In this document: positions 9,576 through 18,405 of the stretch, piece by piece | Layout: every line of letters starts with the position of its first letter | Position numbering within the stretch: position 1 is the first letter of the stretch | From: Truepera sp. bin119 | GTDB taxonomy: Bacteria; Deinococcota; Deinococci; Deinococcales; Trueperaceae | NCBI GenBank assembly: GCA_002239005.1 | Contig: MPNL01000013.1 | Span: forward strand, 1-64,000 | Direction: 5' to 3' | Length of the DNA stretch: 64,000 nt | Notes under the pieces: generated by a model | Database searches by the model: none | What the model saw: the letters and a program-made list of their open reading frames with translations, nothing else | Told to the model about the DNA's origin: nothing | Position numbers and translations under genes: made by a program

Positions 9576-9992
9576 TCAGTGGCAGCTGGCCGAACCCTCC
9601 CCCTCTGGGGCAGCTTTCCCATCTGTCCGGAAACTGTGGCCACACCCGCAGGCACTAGTCGCGTTCGGGTTGACCACGCTGAAACCGCCACCCATGAGGT
9701 TTTCGACGTAATCGACCTGAGAGCTTTGCAGGAGCGGCCAACTCATCTTGTCGACGACCATGCGAATGCCACGATCCTCGAACATCCTGTCACCATCAAG
9801 CGTCTTTTCGTCGATCGCCATCCCGTAGGTGTAGCCGCTACAACCCCCGGACTTCACGTACACCCGGATGGCAGCATGCTCCTTGCCGTTGACCTGCAGA
9901 AGCTCGGCCGCCTTAGCCGCAGCCGTCTCAGTAAAGGTCAACCGCCCTGTTTCTACATGCACCCTCTCCGCGTCCGCAATGACTCCGTTCAT
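9576..9992 (-). CDS. erpA: A-type iron-sulfur carrier/insertion protein (ErpA/IscA family)
   Basis: Delivers Fe-S clusters to target apoproteins. The fold is shown by VKSGGCSGYTYGMAIDE with the first cysteine C51 and the C-terminal ACGCGHSF with C115 and C117, the three invariant ligands. The 138-residue length includes a short N-terminal and a longer C-terminal tail (TDGKAAPEGEGSASCH), unusual but outside the core. ErpA, IscA and SufA cannot be told apart safely from sequence alone. It stands alone on the minus strand between gcvPB and tRNA-Trp. Confidence 0.88.
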   Translation of the reverse strand: MNGVIADAERVHVETGRLTFTETAAAKAAELLQVNGKEHAAIRVYVKSGGCSGYTYGMAIDEKTLDGDRMFEDRGIRMVVDKMSWPLLQSSQVDYVENLMGGGFSVVNPNATSACGCGHSFRTDGKAAPEGEGSASCH

Positions 9993-10086
9993 TAAAAGCA
10001 GTTATAGCACAGATCCGTCGGCATCGCTACGCGACGAGAAGGCTTGGCATGATGTGAAGAAGTTGCTATACTCCATAACCGCTCGT

Positions 10087-10162
<76 letters not shown>

Positions 10163-10359
10163 CAAGAAAATAATTAGCAGCCTAGAGGCGAATGGTCTCG
10201 TCATCGGTTCCCGGCCCTAGAAGCGTTCGTGGCACTCCATCACGAAGCCGTACAACTCGCGCTAGACATCGTCATAATAGTCGTTATGGGTAATTGGGGC
10301 GATTTTGGGGGTGTGAGGGTCGTGCAACAGGGCCGCCGTGTACATCTCTATGGGGGTGC

Positions 10360-10383
10360 GAGCCACGGGGGGGGCTCTTTTTT
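10360..10383 (+). terminator. Rho-independent terminator
   Basis: GAGCC (10360-10364) and GGCTC (10373-10377) form a short GC-rich stem around an ACGGGGGG-type loop, followed directly by six T residues. It lies about 200 bp after tRNA-Trp and before the ankyrin gene, so it may end the tRNA transcript. The stem is only 5 bp. The remainder of 10163-10465 holds nothing I recognise. Confidence 0.55.
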
Positions 10384-10465
10384 AGCGACCGCGTGTGGCC
10401 ACACTGGGCGCGATTTGAGCCACCGAGGCGAGCCACTAGTACCCTCACTAGGGGGGCAGTGGAGG

Positions 10466-11212
10466 ATGACCTTGAGACTAAGATACCTGCTGGTGGTCGT
10501 GAGCGTATTCACATTAGCGAGTCAGGGACTTGCCCAGGGGTGTGCGGAGTGGAACACGCAGGAGTTCTTCGAGTCGGCCACGCCCTACGAGGTAAGGGCT
10601 TGTCTCGAGGCCTGGTCGAGAGTGAATGCGCGAACCCTGAATGACACACTCCCCTTGCACTTTGCAGCCTGGTACACCCCCAACCCCGCCGTCATCGCGG
10701 TCCTGCTCGAGGTCGGGGCAGAGGTGAATGCTCGGAACGAGTTTGGCAACACTCCCTTGCACATCGCGGCCTGGACAGGGGGGGACATCAACAACATCAG
10801 AGTGATACACGAGGCCGGGGCGCGCGGAAGCTTCGCCGTCATCAGTGCCCTCAGAGTCCTGCTGTTGCTCGAGGCCGGGGCAGAGGTGAATGCTCTAAAC
10901 AAGGATGGCGACACCCCTCTGCACACAGCAGCTGGGGACAACAACAACCCCGCCGTCATCACGGCCCTGGTGGTTGCCGGGGCAGAGGTGAATGCTCTAA
11001 ACAAGGATGGCCGCACCCCCCTGCACTATGCAGCCCTGCACAGTATCTGGCCCTACGTCATAGAAGCACTGCTCAACGCCGGTGCTGCCGCGAGCGCTAG
11101 AGACCACGAAGGCAAGACCCCCTGGGACTACGCTCAGGACAACGAGGGCCTCAGTTGTTGTCACAGAGGTACAGACGCTTGGTGGCGGTTGCGGGAGGGG
11201 AGCCTCGAGTGA
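10466..11212 (+). CDS. Exported ankyrin-repeat protein
   Basis: A 248-residue protein with a cleavable signal peptide (TLRLRYLLVVVSVFTLASQGLAQ, split here by length rules: hydrophobic core VVVSVFTLAS, cleavage near AQ/GC) and about five ankyrin repeats recognised by the TPLHxAA and AGAEVNA motifs (for example GNTPLHIAA, GDTPLHTAA, GRTPLHYAA). It should fold in the periplasm or outside and bind a protein partner; no enzymatic domain is visible. Two repeats are nearly identical at the DNA level (AGAEVNALNKDG twice), pointing to recent duplication. The ATG at 10466 directly follows GGAGG, which is too close for ideal initiation; an AGGGGGG run further upstream might serve. The gene is alone in its orientation context. 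Confidence 0.75.
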   Translation: MTLRLRYLLVVVSVFTLASQGLAQGCAEWNTQEFFESATPYEVRACLEAWSRVNARTLNDTLPLHFAAWYTPNPAVIAVLLEVGAEVNARNEFGNTPLHIAAWTGGDINNIRVIHEAGARGSFAVISALRVLLLLEAGAEVNALNKDGDTPLHTAAGDNNNPAVITALVVAGAEVNALNKDGRTPLHYAALHSIWPYVIEALLNAGAAASARDHEGKTPWDYAQDNEGLSCCHRGTDAWWRLREGSLE

Positions 11213-11215
11213 GGC

Positions 11216-11315
11216 ACCACTGGTACCACTACTTTTCCTAGCACGTAGGGTGTAAAGACCTCCCGCAAACCCCATTCCTTACACCCTATGTGCCCTAAGG
11301 TACCACTGGTACCAC
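11216..11315. repeat. Inverted-repeat hairpin flanked by direct repeats
   Basis: The 18-nt arms at 11241-11258 (GCACGTAGGGTGTAAAGA) and 11276-11293 pair at 16 positions around a 17-nt loop. A 14-bp sequence ACCACTGGTACCAC occurs identically on each side, at 11216-11229 and 11302-11315, and contains the palindrome TGGTACCA. It may be a terminator for the ankyrin gene or a very small non-autonomous insertion with its target duplication. The remaining bases to 11620 show nothing further. Confidence 0.6.
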
Positions 11316-11623
11316 AGAGTGTCACGTGTGCTGCCCCGGCAACGATTCCAGAATCGGGGTTCACCCTGGCCGGAACCGACGGGATCGGCAGAAATGCCAA
11401 CCGGTACGCAGTGGCCTACACCATCCGGAACAATAGATCTCGTCTATATCGATAATCGGTGTTCGCCACCTAGGGCTGCTACAGAAACCGTTCTCAACAG
11501 CGCTTCTGCAGCGTACCCGACGACACCACCGAGACCCGCACAGAAACGATCCACCCGACACCACCATCGCGTCCATCGTGATGGTCATGTTCGGCAATCC
11601 CGCCGAGGTCAAAGGAGAGCGTG

Positions 11624-13594
11624 GTGTTATACTTCGGGCCGATACTGGTCCGCCAAGACAAAATCCTTGTCACGATTAGAGGCTTGATCGAAGTGAGAGA
11701 CGCGCTGGCTACATCCGCAGCTTCCACCACCCCTTTAACCGGCGATGAGATCCTTTCCATTCATCAGGGGGTGGAACTGGATACCCCCCAGTGGTTGCCA
11801 GACGGATCGGGGATCATCTTCCGAAGTAGCGTTGGCGGCAGTTCCGACTTCTGGTGTGTAGAACCCGACGGCGGCCCACTCAGACGCCTCACGGTCCACA
11901 GCGGTGGACAGGCTCCACGTGTGTCGCCGGATGGTCGGTGGCTCGCCTACCTATCAAACCGAAGCGGATGCCGAGAGGTGTGGATCCACCCATTGGCAGG
12001 CGACCTCGGGGCCGATGCTCTCCAGTTGACGGCATTCCGGGCCGATGTCAATACGGCCAACTGGGCGCCCGACAGCCGCTCCATGGCGATCTCGTGCAAC
12101 CGCTATGGCAGCTACGACACCTTTGAGGTCGATGTTCCAAGCAGCACTTGGCAGCGCCTCACCTCAAACTCGAACCGGCACGAGCAGTACCCGGTCTATC
12201 TGCCCGATGGCAATCGGATCGCCTTCGTGCGGCTCAGCGAGAATTGGGAAGATCACGAAATCGTCGTGGCCGACCGGCGGGGCTCAAGCCAGCAGGTCGT
12301 GGCCCGCAATGAGGATTTCTTCGATTACCAACTCGGACGCCGCTTCGGCCATCCCCTCATCTCGCCCGACGGCAGACGCCTCCTATTCAGGTCCCACCGC
12401 AGCAACTGGATCAACTACTGGCAGTTGGAACTTGGGGCAACCAGTGAACCGACACCACTTCACCCTGAAGACTTCGATCAGGCTTGCGAGAGCGGGTCGA
12501 TCACCTGTGGCGAGGCGTGTTGGTCGCCCGACGGTCGCCAGGTAGCGTTCCTTTCCAACCGGAACGGCAATGTCCAACTGCGCGTCGTATCTAGTGACGG
12601 TGGTGCTTCGACCGTGATCGCCGCAGATGGCGAGGGGGTCGCCTCACACCCGCAATGGTCACCCGATGGCCGCTGGATCGCCTTCTTATACCAGTCGTTT
12701 TTGGCTCCTGCCGACATATGGGTGGCCGAGGTAACCGAAGACGATAGGGGCATCATCGCCTCAGGATTACGACAGCTGACCGACTCGATGCCAGTGGGGC
12801 TGGCCCGGAAGTTCAACACGCCTGAGAAGGTCCACTACGAGAGCTTCGACGGCACCAGGATTCCGGCATACATATATCGCCCCACCCAAGTCTCCAAGGA
12901 CCCCGGGGCAGCCATCATAGAGGTGCATGGTGGACCGTGGGATCAGTTTCGAGACACGATGCATGTCGTGGTCCAGTTCTACGTTCAGCGCGGCTACACC
13001 GTCCTGCTGCCAAATATTCGCGGTAGCTCCGGGTATGGGAAGGAGTTCCAGGAGAAGATCCAGAGTGGCTGGGGCGTCGACGACCTAAAAGATCTCTTGG
13101 CCGGGGCCCAGTATCTAGTCGCGCGCGGCTTAGCCGACCCACACAGGATCGGCGTGACCGGGCAGAGTTATGGCGGCTCTATGGCGATGGCGGCAGCGGT
13201 GTTCGCTCCCCCGGGAATCTTCCAGGCAGCCGTGTCTCGCGTCGGCTACGCCGACTGGCATCACTACACCCTCCACGGTGGGCAAGCGAGTATCAAATTG
13301 CTACGACATGTCCTGGGTGATCCCCAGGCAAATCAGGACCTCTACATCAGATCATCCCCGCTAAGGTGGGTCCAGCAGGCGCACCTTCCCATCCTAGTGA
13401 TCGATCAGGAATCCCCGCCCGGCGAGCCGAGCCCAGACCAACGCGAGGCGTTCGTGAAGCGCTTAAAGAGCTTCAACAAACCCGCTTGGTACAAGAAGTA
13501 TGCTAGCACCGGTGGGCCGTATGCCAGATCCGAAGCGGGTGCGAAACAGATGCTCCCCGATGTAATCAAGTTCTTCAAGGCCTACCTCGGATAG
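11624..13594 (+). CDS. S9-type prolyl oligopeptidase-like protein, catalytic residues incomplete
   Basis: About 656 residues: an N-terminal TolB/WD-like beta-propeller with repeated SPDGRWLAY, APDSRSMAI, SPDGRRLLF, SPDGRQVAF and SPDGRWIAF blades, then a C-terminal alpha/beta-hydrolase domain starting at about residue 410 (VHGGPWDQF, LPNIRGSSGYGKEF). The nucleophile is present as GQSYGGS (Ser near 515). The usual HGxxDxxVP aspartate segment is replaced by VIDQESPPGEPSP, and the usual GHGF histidine by STGGPYARSE, so two members of the triad seem absent. There is no signal peptide, so it should be cytoplasmic. GTG at 11624 gives a 6-nt spacing from AGGAG; the adjoining GTG at 11621 is also possible. 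Confidence 0.8.
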   Translation: MLYFGPILVRQDKILVTIRGLIEVRDALATSAASTTPLTGDEILSIHQGVELDTPQWLPDGSGIIFRSSVGGSSDFWCVEPDGGPLRRLTVHSGGQAPRVSPDGRWLAYLSNRSGCREVWIHPLAGDLGADALQLTAFRADVNTANWAPDSRSMAISCNRYGSYDTFEVDVPSSTWQRLTSNSNRHEQYPVYLPDGNRIAFVRLSENWEDHEIVVADRRGSSQQVVARNEDFFDYQLGRRFGHPLISPDGRRLLFRSHRSNWINYWQLELGATSEPTPLHPEDFDQACESGSITCGEACWSPDGRQVAFLSNRNGNVQLRVVSSDGGASTVIAADGEGVASHPQWSPDGRWIAFLYQSFLAPADIWVAEVTEDDRGIIASGLRQLTDSMPVGLARKFNTPEKVHYESFDGTRIPAYIYRPTQVSKDPGAAIIEVHGGPWDQFRDTMHVVVQFYVQRGYTVLLPNIRGSSGYGKEFQEKIQSGWGVDDLKDLLAGAQYLVARGLADPHRIGVTGQSYGGSMAMAAAVFAPPGIFQAAVSRVGYADWHHYTLHGGQASIKLLRHVLGDPQANQDLYIRSSPLRWVQQAHLPILVIDQESPPGEPSPDQREAFVKRLKSFNKPAWYKKYASTGGPYARSEAGAKQMLPDVIKFFKAYLG

Positions 13595-13669
13595 CTGCTC
13601 TCTAGACCTCCACAGAGTCAAAATGGGGGCGGGTTTTCAGGGCTTCCGGATCATCCGCTTAAGCAGGAA

Positions 13670-13693
13670 GTTAAACGGCCTTGGTTGTTTAAC
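13670..13693. other. Perfect 7-bp inverted repeat
   Basis: GTTAAAC at 13670-13676 and GTTTAAC at 13687-13693 form a perfect hairpin with a 10-nt loop, about 75 bp after the S9 gene. No T-run follows, so it is a weak terminator candidate or a binding site. The surrounding 13595-13984 contains no gene I can support. Confidence 0.4.
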
Positions 13694-13984
13694 GTACCTG
13701 CAGTCGTCGCTCGTCTGTGTACGCAGCCCGGATCAGCAAGTAAAGTATAGGTCCTCGATCCTCAGTTCCCAAGCGGACTCGCAACCCACCTGCCCCAATC
13801 CTTTGCTAGACACAATGGCTCCAGGTGATGCACCCGCAACCCCTCTCAATTACCGAGATGCAGACCAGCAACATCCCGATAGCTATGCGCCCGGGCGTCC
13901 AAGTACCAACTCAGCCGCAAACTCGGCTGCATAATGGATGGAGGCTCGCGACATATGTGCAGGTGGATCCTCTAGTCAACTCTC

Positions 13985-14440
13985 TCACCGACAGCAGACT
14001 TGAACGGTGCAACCCGCAACGACTCGGCCAGTAACCGCTTCATCACCCTTCACCGAGGCGCTCGAGCAGGTTGCTCTTTCATCAAATGCCTCAATGGCCC
14101 GGAGGTGCTCGTCCATGGCCAAGGCGGCACAGGTCACCAGCGGGCGCCCCGACCGATTGACCTGAGTCGCCACTAGGGGAAAGAGCAGCGTCGAAATGTC
14201 AACCCGCCTCATGAAGCCACCCTCCCCCCGTGCCGGACCTCGATCATACCGAGGACCCCAAGGGTCCGTAGGGCTTCGCAAATGGGGTTGCGGCTGCCCC
14301 CTAACTGCACCGCCGGCTCTCACTCTGAGGAGAGTCGATCGCCAGGTTCAAGACGCCCCTCGACGATCAGGCGATGAAGGCCCGCAATGATCTTGCTCAA
14401 GAGCCTAAGGTCTCCTGATAGGTTCCAGCAAGTCAAAAAG
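13985..14440 (-). pseudogene. Decayed FadR/GntR-family transcriptional regulator
   Basis: The minus strand from about 14430 reads LSGDLRLLSKIIAGLHRLI, then VEGRLEPGDRLSSE, an in-frame TGA, then EPAVQLGGSRNPICEALR and TLGVLGMIEVRHGGR. This is the winged-helix DNA-binding domain of a FadR-type repressor, with the stop where the family has Arg (ERELA; CGA to TGA) and Cys where it has Arg (PIREALR). After a frameshift near 14211 comes MRRVDISTLLFPLVATQV, the start of the FCD effector domain. The remaining part is short and ends in AMDEHLRAIEAFDER, resembling the domain's last helix, so most of FCD is missing. It sits divergently beside the catabolic cluster that it may once have controlled. Confidence 0.75.
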
Positions 14441-14607
14441 CAAGTTGGTCCTCCAAGAGACACTATCCGGCTCCCACGATTGTCGGCAGTCATGGGCACG
14501 GAGGTCGAATGTCACTCCAAATCGCCCCTCACGGAGCGGAAATCGGCCTTGCCAGCACCAGACTTCCCCCCAAGATGCTAAACTAAAGTCATCACATCGG
14601 AGTCCAC

Positions 14608-14618
14608 TGGTAGTACCA
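14608..14618. promoter_or_regulatory. FadR-type operator-like palindrome
   Basis: TGGTAGTACCA is a perfect palindrome around one central base and fits the TGGTnnnACCA pattern bound by FadR-subfamily regulators. It lies 56 bp upstream of the HMGL-like gene and between it and the decayed regulator, as expected for the operator of that pair. Assignment is by pattern and position only. Confidence 0.45.
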
Positions 14619-14673
14619 CCGAACATGCCGATCAAACTCCTTTAAGAGCATATCGTGTAACGGGAGGCAGAGG

Positions 14674-15924
14674 ATGGCCAGAATCGCGATCAACCCGGAC
14701 AGCTGGAAGACCAACCCCCTGAACTTCGCACCTGAGGTCACGGGCGAGTGGAGCACACCCCCACAGATCGGCATCCTCGACTCGACGGTCCGCAAGATCA
14801 CAGGTACGCCTGGGGCGAAATACAACCCTCAAGACGTAGCGGAGTTGACCCAACTAGCCAGTAGGCTAGGTGTCCGTTGGATTGAGGTCAACCTCGTTCA
14901 CGGCAACATGCCTTCCTCACCGAAACTTCGCAAAATGTTCGCGGCTATCGCCGAGAAGCGGCACGATTTCATGTTGGTCGGGACCGCCTTCCGAAACAAG
15001 GAAACCATCGACCACGCAATCGACAACGGCGCTGACGCGGTGTCCATCAGCACCCGCGGAATCACTAGGGACAACCTCGACGATCTGAAACAGTGGCACG
15101 AGTATGCTGTATCGAAGGGGGTCAAGGTAACCGCTACCATGGGGGCGCGCATCGAAAACCTCACAGTAGCCGAGTTGGTGGAGCGGATCAACACCTTGGC
15201 CTCGACCGGGGTAGAGTATATCGGGATTCACGAGAACACCGGCGCCACCTCCCCAGATGCCTGGCGTTATCTCATGAAGCAGGTTCACAAGAAGCTGATC
15301 CGCAACCTACCTATCTGCCCTCACATCCACAATATGTATGGCCAGGGGACCTTGGCTGCGGTAAACAGCGTTCTGGGAGGGTGCCAGGGAGTCGATGTCG
15401 CCATCAATGGCATCGCCATCCACTGCGGTCTGCCCGCCCTGGAAGAGGTTGTCGCCTGTCTCGAAATCCTCTACGGTGTGGACACAGGGATCGACATGAG
15501 CCTGCTCCGAGCCTATTCCACAATGCTGGCCGATGTGTTCCGCCTGGATGTGCACCCGAACAAGGCCATCACCGGCAAAGAGGCCTTCATTGAGGAGCTC
15601 GAGCCCTTCGTCAAAGAGGTCCTGGAAACTCGCGAGACAGGCGAGGTGCGCCTCCACGGTTTCAATCCTCGCATTTTCGGGGGCGAATTCTACGTTGCGT
15701 GGGGTGAGAACACTGTCCACGGGGACGCGACGGAGTTGAAGCTGCGGCAGATGGACCTGCCGCACGATCCAGATTCCGTGACTAGGATGATTCGAGCACT
15801 GAAACAGGCCCTAGCAGACAAGGAGGCCAGAGACGAATACCCCTACTACCTGCCCGAGGGGGAGTTCGAACAGCTGGCCAGGAAGGTGTTCCAAAGCACC
15901 GAGGTGGACGCTGCCCATGACTGA
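14674..15924 (+). CDS. HMGL-like (DRE-TIM) lyase/transferase family protein
   Basis: A 416-residue protein of the HMG-CoA-lyase/isopropylmalate-synthase superfamily of metal-dependent TIM-barrel enzymes that make or break C-C bonds next to a carboxylate. The N-terminal IGILDSTVRK matches the strand-1 metal-binding aspartate of the family, and PICPHIHNMYGQGTLAAVNSVLGG carries the HxH metal ligands with the usual following helix. GLPALEEVVACLEILYGVDTGID resembles the helix-8 segment of isopropylmalate synthase. It lacks the LeuA regulatory domain. The substrate is unknown. GGGAGG at 14662-14667 gives a good start at 14674. It opens the catabolic cluster and its stop overlaps the next gene by 8 bp. 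Confidence 0.75.
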   Translation: MARIAINPDSWKTNPLNFAPEVTGEWSTPPQIGILDSTVRKITGTPGAKYNPQDVAELTQLASRLGVRWIEVNLVHGNMPSSPKLRKMFAAIAEKRHDFMLVGTAFRNKETIDHAIDNGADAVSISTRGITRDNLDDLKQWHEYAVSKGVKVTATMGARIENLTVAELVERINTLASTGVEYIGIHENTGATSPDAWRYLMKQVHKKLIRNLPICPHIHNMYGQGTLAAVNSVLGGCQGVDVAINGIAIHCGLPALEEVVACLEILYGVDTGIDMSLLRAYSTMLADVFRLDVHPNKAITGKEAFIEELEPFVKEVLETRETGEVRLHGFNPRIFGGEFYVAWGENTVHGDATELKLRQMDLPHDPDSVTRMIRALKQALADKEARDEYPYYLPEGEFEQLARKVFQSTEVDAAHD

Positions 15925-17017
15925 CCTTGCAGGACGCTGGGCAAAAACCCGGGCTGCTCTGCACAATGCTGCCCTCGACGGAATGCTACTGACCACCGAA
16001 CCCTCTATCTTCTACCTCTCGGGAACGGTCGGGAGCCGGCCTCCGGGCCTAATCGTCAGCGCCGATCCCGAGACCGAACCCATCTTGGTCTGTCGCGGGG
16101 GTGAGCGCGACTCGGTCGCCGCGCTCACCAGCCTCCAGGTTCTGGGGGCAGACCCCCGGAATCCCGCAGCCACATTGAGAGAGGCTTTCGGCACCATGGG
16201 GCTCACCAGGGGCACAATCGGCTTTGAGGATACAGCGATAACCTACACCGAAGCGGTAAATCTCAAGATGGCCCTGCCCGAGACCGACTTCAGACCGGCC
16301 ACTCAGTTGATCAACCGCCTCCGGCTGGTGAAAGACGAGGAAGAGATAGCGCACATGCGCAAGGCTGGCGAGGTGTCAGACCTAGCTATGATGGCCGCCA
16401 TCGAGGCCCTGAAGGCCGGTAAGAGTGAGACCCTGGCCGCAGCGGCTGCAGAATCCACCATGCGCGAGCACGGTATGTTCATAGCCTATGAGACTTTGAT
16501 CGGTAGTGGCTTCCGCTCGGGTCTCTTACGGCGCTACCCGAACTTCACCGTCCCGGACCCGGACGATATCATCAAGATCGACCTCGCCGCAAAGCTCTCA
16601 TTTGCCTCCGGTTACGGCTATCATACCGATCAGACCCGGTCCATCACCATCGGCAAACCCTCCCCTGAGAAGCAGGCCTTGCTCGAGGCAACACGTGACG
16701 TTCAGGAGGCCATCGTCGCCGCCCTCAAACCCGGAAAGACCGTTAGAGAAGTCAGTCTCGAAGGCCTGGCGGTGGTCAAGGGAACCAGCTTCGAGGGGCT
16801 CACCTCGATGTCCGGCCACGGCCTCGGCCTGGACATCCACGAGTGGCCCTCGTTCAACACCACCTCTGAGGTGATCCTCGAGCCCGGACAGTGCTATGCC
16901 ATCGAACCGCACATCATCGTTCCTGGCAGGCACACCGCCTGCCTTGAGGACACCCTAATCATCACTGAAAACGGCCACGAGCGCATCACCCATCTCCCCT
17001 ACGAACTCTGGGGCTAA
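15917..17017 (+). CDS. M24-family metallohydrolase (Xaa-Pro peptidase/creatinase-like)
   Basis: A 366-residue protein with a creatinase-type N-terminal domain and a C-terminal pita-bread domain. All five metal ligands of the M24 peptidases can be placed: Asp in IKIDLAA, Asp in YHTDQTRS, His in SGHGLGLDIHEWP, Glu in YAIEPHI and Glu in CLEDTLII. Members cleave Xaa-Pro peptides, or in the creatinase branch the guanidino C-N bond of creatine; creatinase lacks metal ligands, so a peptidase-type reaction is more likely here. The start overlaps the stop of the HMGL-like gene (ATGACTGA), showing one operon. Confidence 0.85.
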   Translation: MTDLAGRWAKTRAALHNAALDGMLLTTEPSIFYLSGTVGSRPPGLIVSADPETEPILVCRGGERDSVAALTSLQVLGADPRNPAATLREAFGTMGLTRGTIGFEDTAITYTEAVNLKMALPETDFRPATQLINRLRLVKDEEEIAHMRKAGEVSDLAMMAAIEALKAGKSETLAAAAAESTMREHGMFIAYETLIGSGFRSGLLRRYPNFTVPDPDDIIKIDLAAKLSFASGYGYHTDQTRSITIGKPSPEKQALLEATRDVQEAIVAALKPGKTVREVSLEGLAVVKGTSFEGLTSMSGHGLGLDIHEWPSFNTTSEVILEPGQCYAIEPHIIVPGRHTACLEDTLIITENGHERITHLPYELWG

Positions 17018-17039
17018 ACCGTAGCGAGGATAACAGGGC

Positions 17040-18404
17040 ATGCAAGCTGATCAGATCTTCACCAACGCGACCATCGTCGCCGATGTGGAACGGGGCGAGG
17101 TAATTCAAAATGGCTTCATCGCCCTCACCGGAGACCGTATCTCTGCATTCGGTTCGATGGCCGATGCAGGGACTTGGCTGGAGCGCTCGGAACGGACGAC
17201 AGACGTTCCCTGGGCCCTCATCCTGCCCGGTCTGGTCAACGCCCATACCCACCTGGCCGCTCCCATCTTCCGCGGGTTGCTCGACGAGGGGGTGATGGGC
17301 CGCGGCCTCTACGATATCGCTTTCCCCATGGAGCAACTCCTTGAACCTGACGATATCTACTGGTTGGGGATGCTCGGCTGCATCGAGGTGCTCAGGGCCG
17401 GCTGCACCACAGTCAACGACATCTACTACTACGCCGACCGGCTCGCTGACGCCATCGATGAGATTGGGGTCAGAGCAGTCCTAGCGGAGAAGGTGTTCGA
17501 CGCCGAACTGCCACGGGTCGGGCAGGGTGACTACCGCCGTAGCGCCGAACGGCGCAGACGCAAGCTCAAAGCCAACCTAGAGTTGATCGAACGGCGCCAC
17601 GGCTCGGCCGACGGGCGGATCCGCTGTCTCATCGGCACACACGCCACTGATACCTGCTCCGAAGAGCTCCTTAGGGAAGCGATGGCGCAGGCAGAGCAAC
17701 TCGGCGTGGGCCTGCACATTCACGTGGCGCAATCTCCAACGGAGATGAAGTATATCGAGGAGACTCAGGGCTGCACACCCGTCGAATACCTCGACCGACT
17801 GGGATTTCTCGGGAGCCGGACACTAGCGATCCACTGCTCGAACAATAGCGACAGTGACATCGATCGGATGGCAGAGACGGGGACTCGCTACGCCTGTTGT
17901 CCCACCATCTACCCCCGGCGCGGGCGGTTCCCAAGGCTATGGGAGTTCTTGCAAAGAGGGGTTGCCACCGGCTTCGGGACCGACTGGATAAGAATGGACC
18001 CCTGGGAGGGAATGCGCAACGCCCTCGCGGCCGTGCGGACCCTGACATCGGACCCGGAAGCTCTGCCTGCCCGGGAGCTCCTGTCGCTGCACACTATGGG
18101 CAGTGCCAGAGTGCTCGGTCTGGAGCAGGATATCGGTAGTCTCGAAGCCGGCAAGAAGGCCGACCTGATCCTCATCGACCTGCAGCGGCCCCACATCCAG
18201 CCTTTCTACAGTACCCTCCCCGGAGTGATCTATACGGTCTATCCTTCCGATGTTCACACCGTTATCGTCGATGGCCGAACCGTGGTCAAGGGTGGCAAAG
18301 TTATCACCGTCGACGAGCGAAAGGTGATCGACGAGGTGAAAGCCCGTATCCCCCGCTACCGATCCTGGCTTGCAACCACAAGGACTCGACAAGGGAGTGC
18401 CTAA
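17040..18404 (+). CDS. Amidohydrolase of the TrzN/SsnA/MtaD group
   Basis: A 454-residue metal-dependent hydrolase of the cytosine-deaminase-like amidohydrolases, which deaminate or dechlorinate N-heterocycles. Metal-site motifs are complete: VNAHTHL (HxH), GLHIHVAQSPTEM (His), LAIHCSNNS (His) and GFGTDW (Asp). The C-terminal GSLEAGKKADLILID is the family's composite-domain signature. The residues around FRGLLDEG resemble guanine/SAH deaminase relatives, but substrate cannot be told. The Shine-Dalgarno GCGAGGA lies 9 nt before the ATG at 17040. The permease gene starts 1 bp after its stop. Confidence 0.85.
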   Translation: MQADQIFTNATIVADVERGEVIQNGFIALTGDRISAFGSMADAGTWLERSERTTDVPWALILPGLVNAHTHLAAPIFRGLLDEGVMGRGLYDIAFPMEQLLEPDDIYWLGMLGCIEVLRAGCTTVNDIYYYADRLADAIDEIGVRAVLAEKVFDAELPRVGQGDYRRSAERRRRKLKANLELIERRHGSADGRIRCLIGTHATDTCSEELLREAMAQAEQLGVGLHIHVAQSPTEMKYIEETQGCTPVEYLDRLGFLGSRTLAIHCSNNSDSDIDRMAETGTRYACCPTIYPRRGRFPRLWEFLQRGVATGFGTDWIRMDPWEGMRNALAAVRTLTSDPEALPARELLSLHTMGSARVLGLEQDIGSLEAGKKADLILIDLQRPHIQPFYSTLPGVIYTVYPSDVHTVIVDGRTVVKGGKVITVDERKVIDEVKARIPRYRSWLATTRTRQGSA

Positions 18405-18405
18405 G

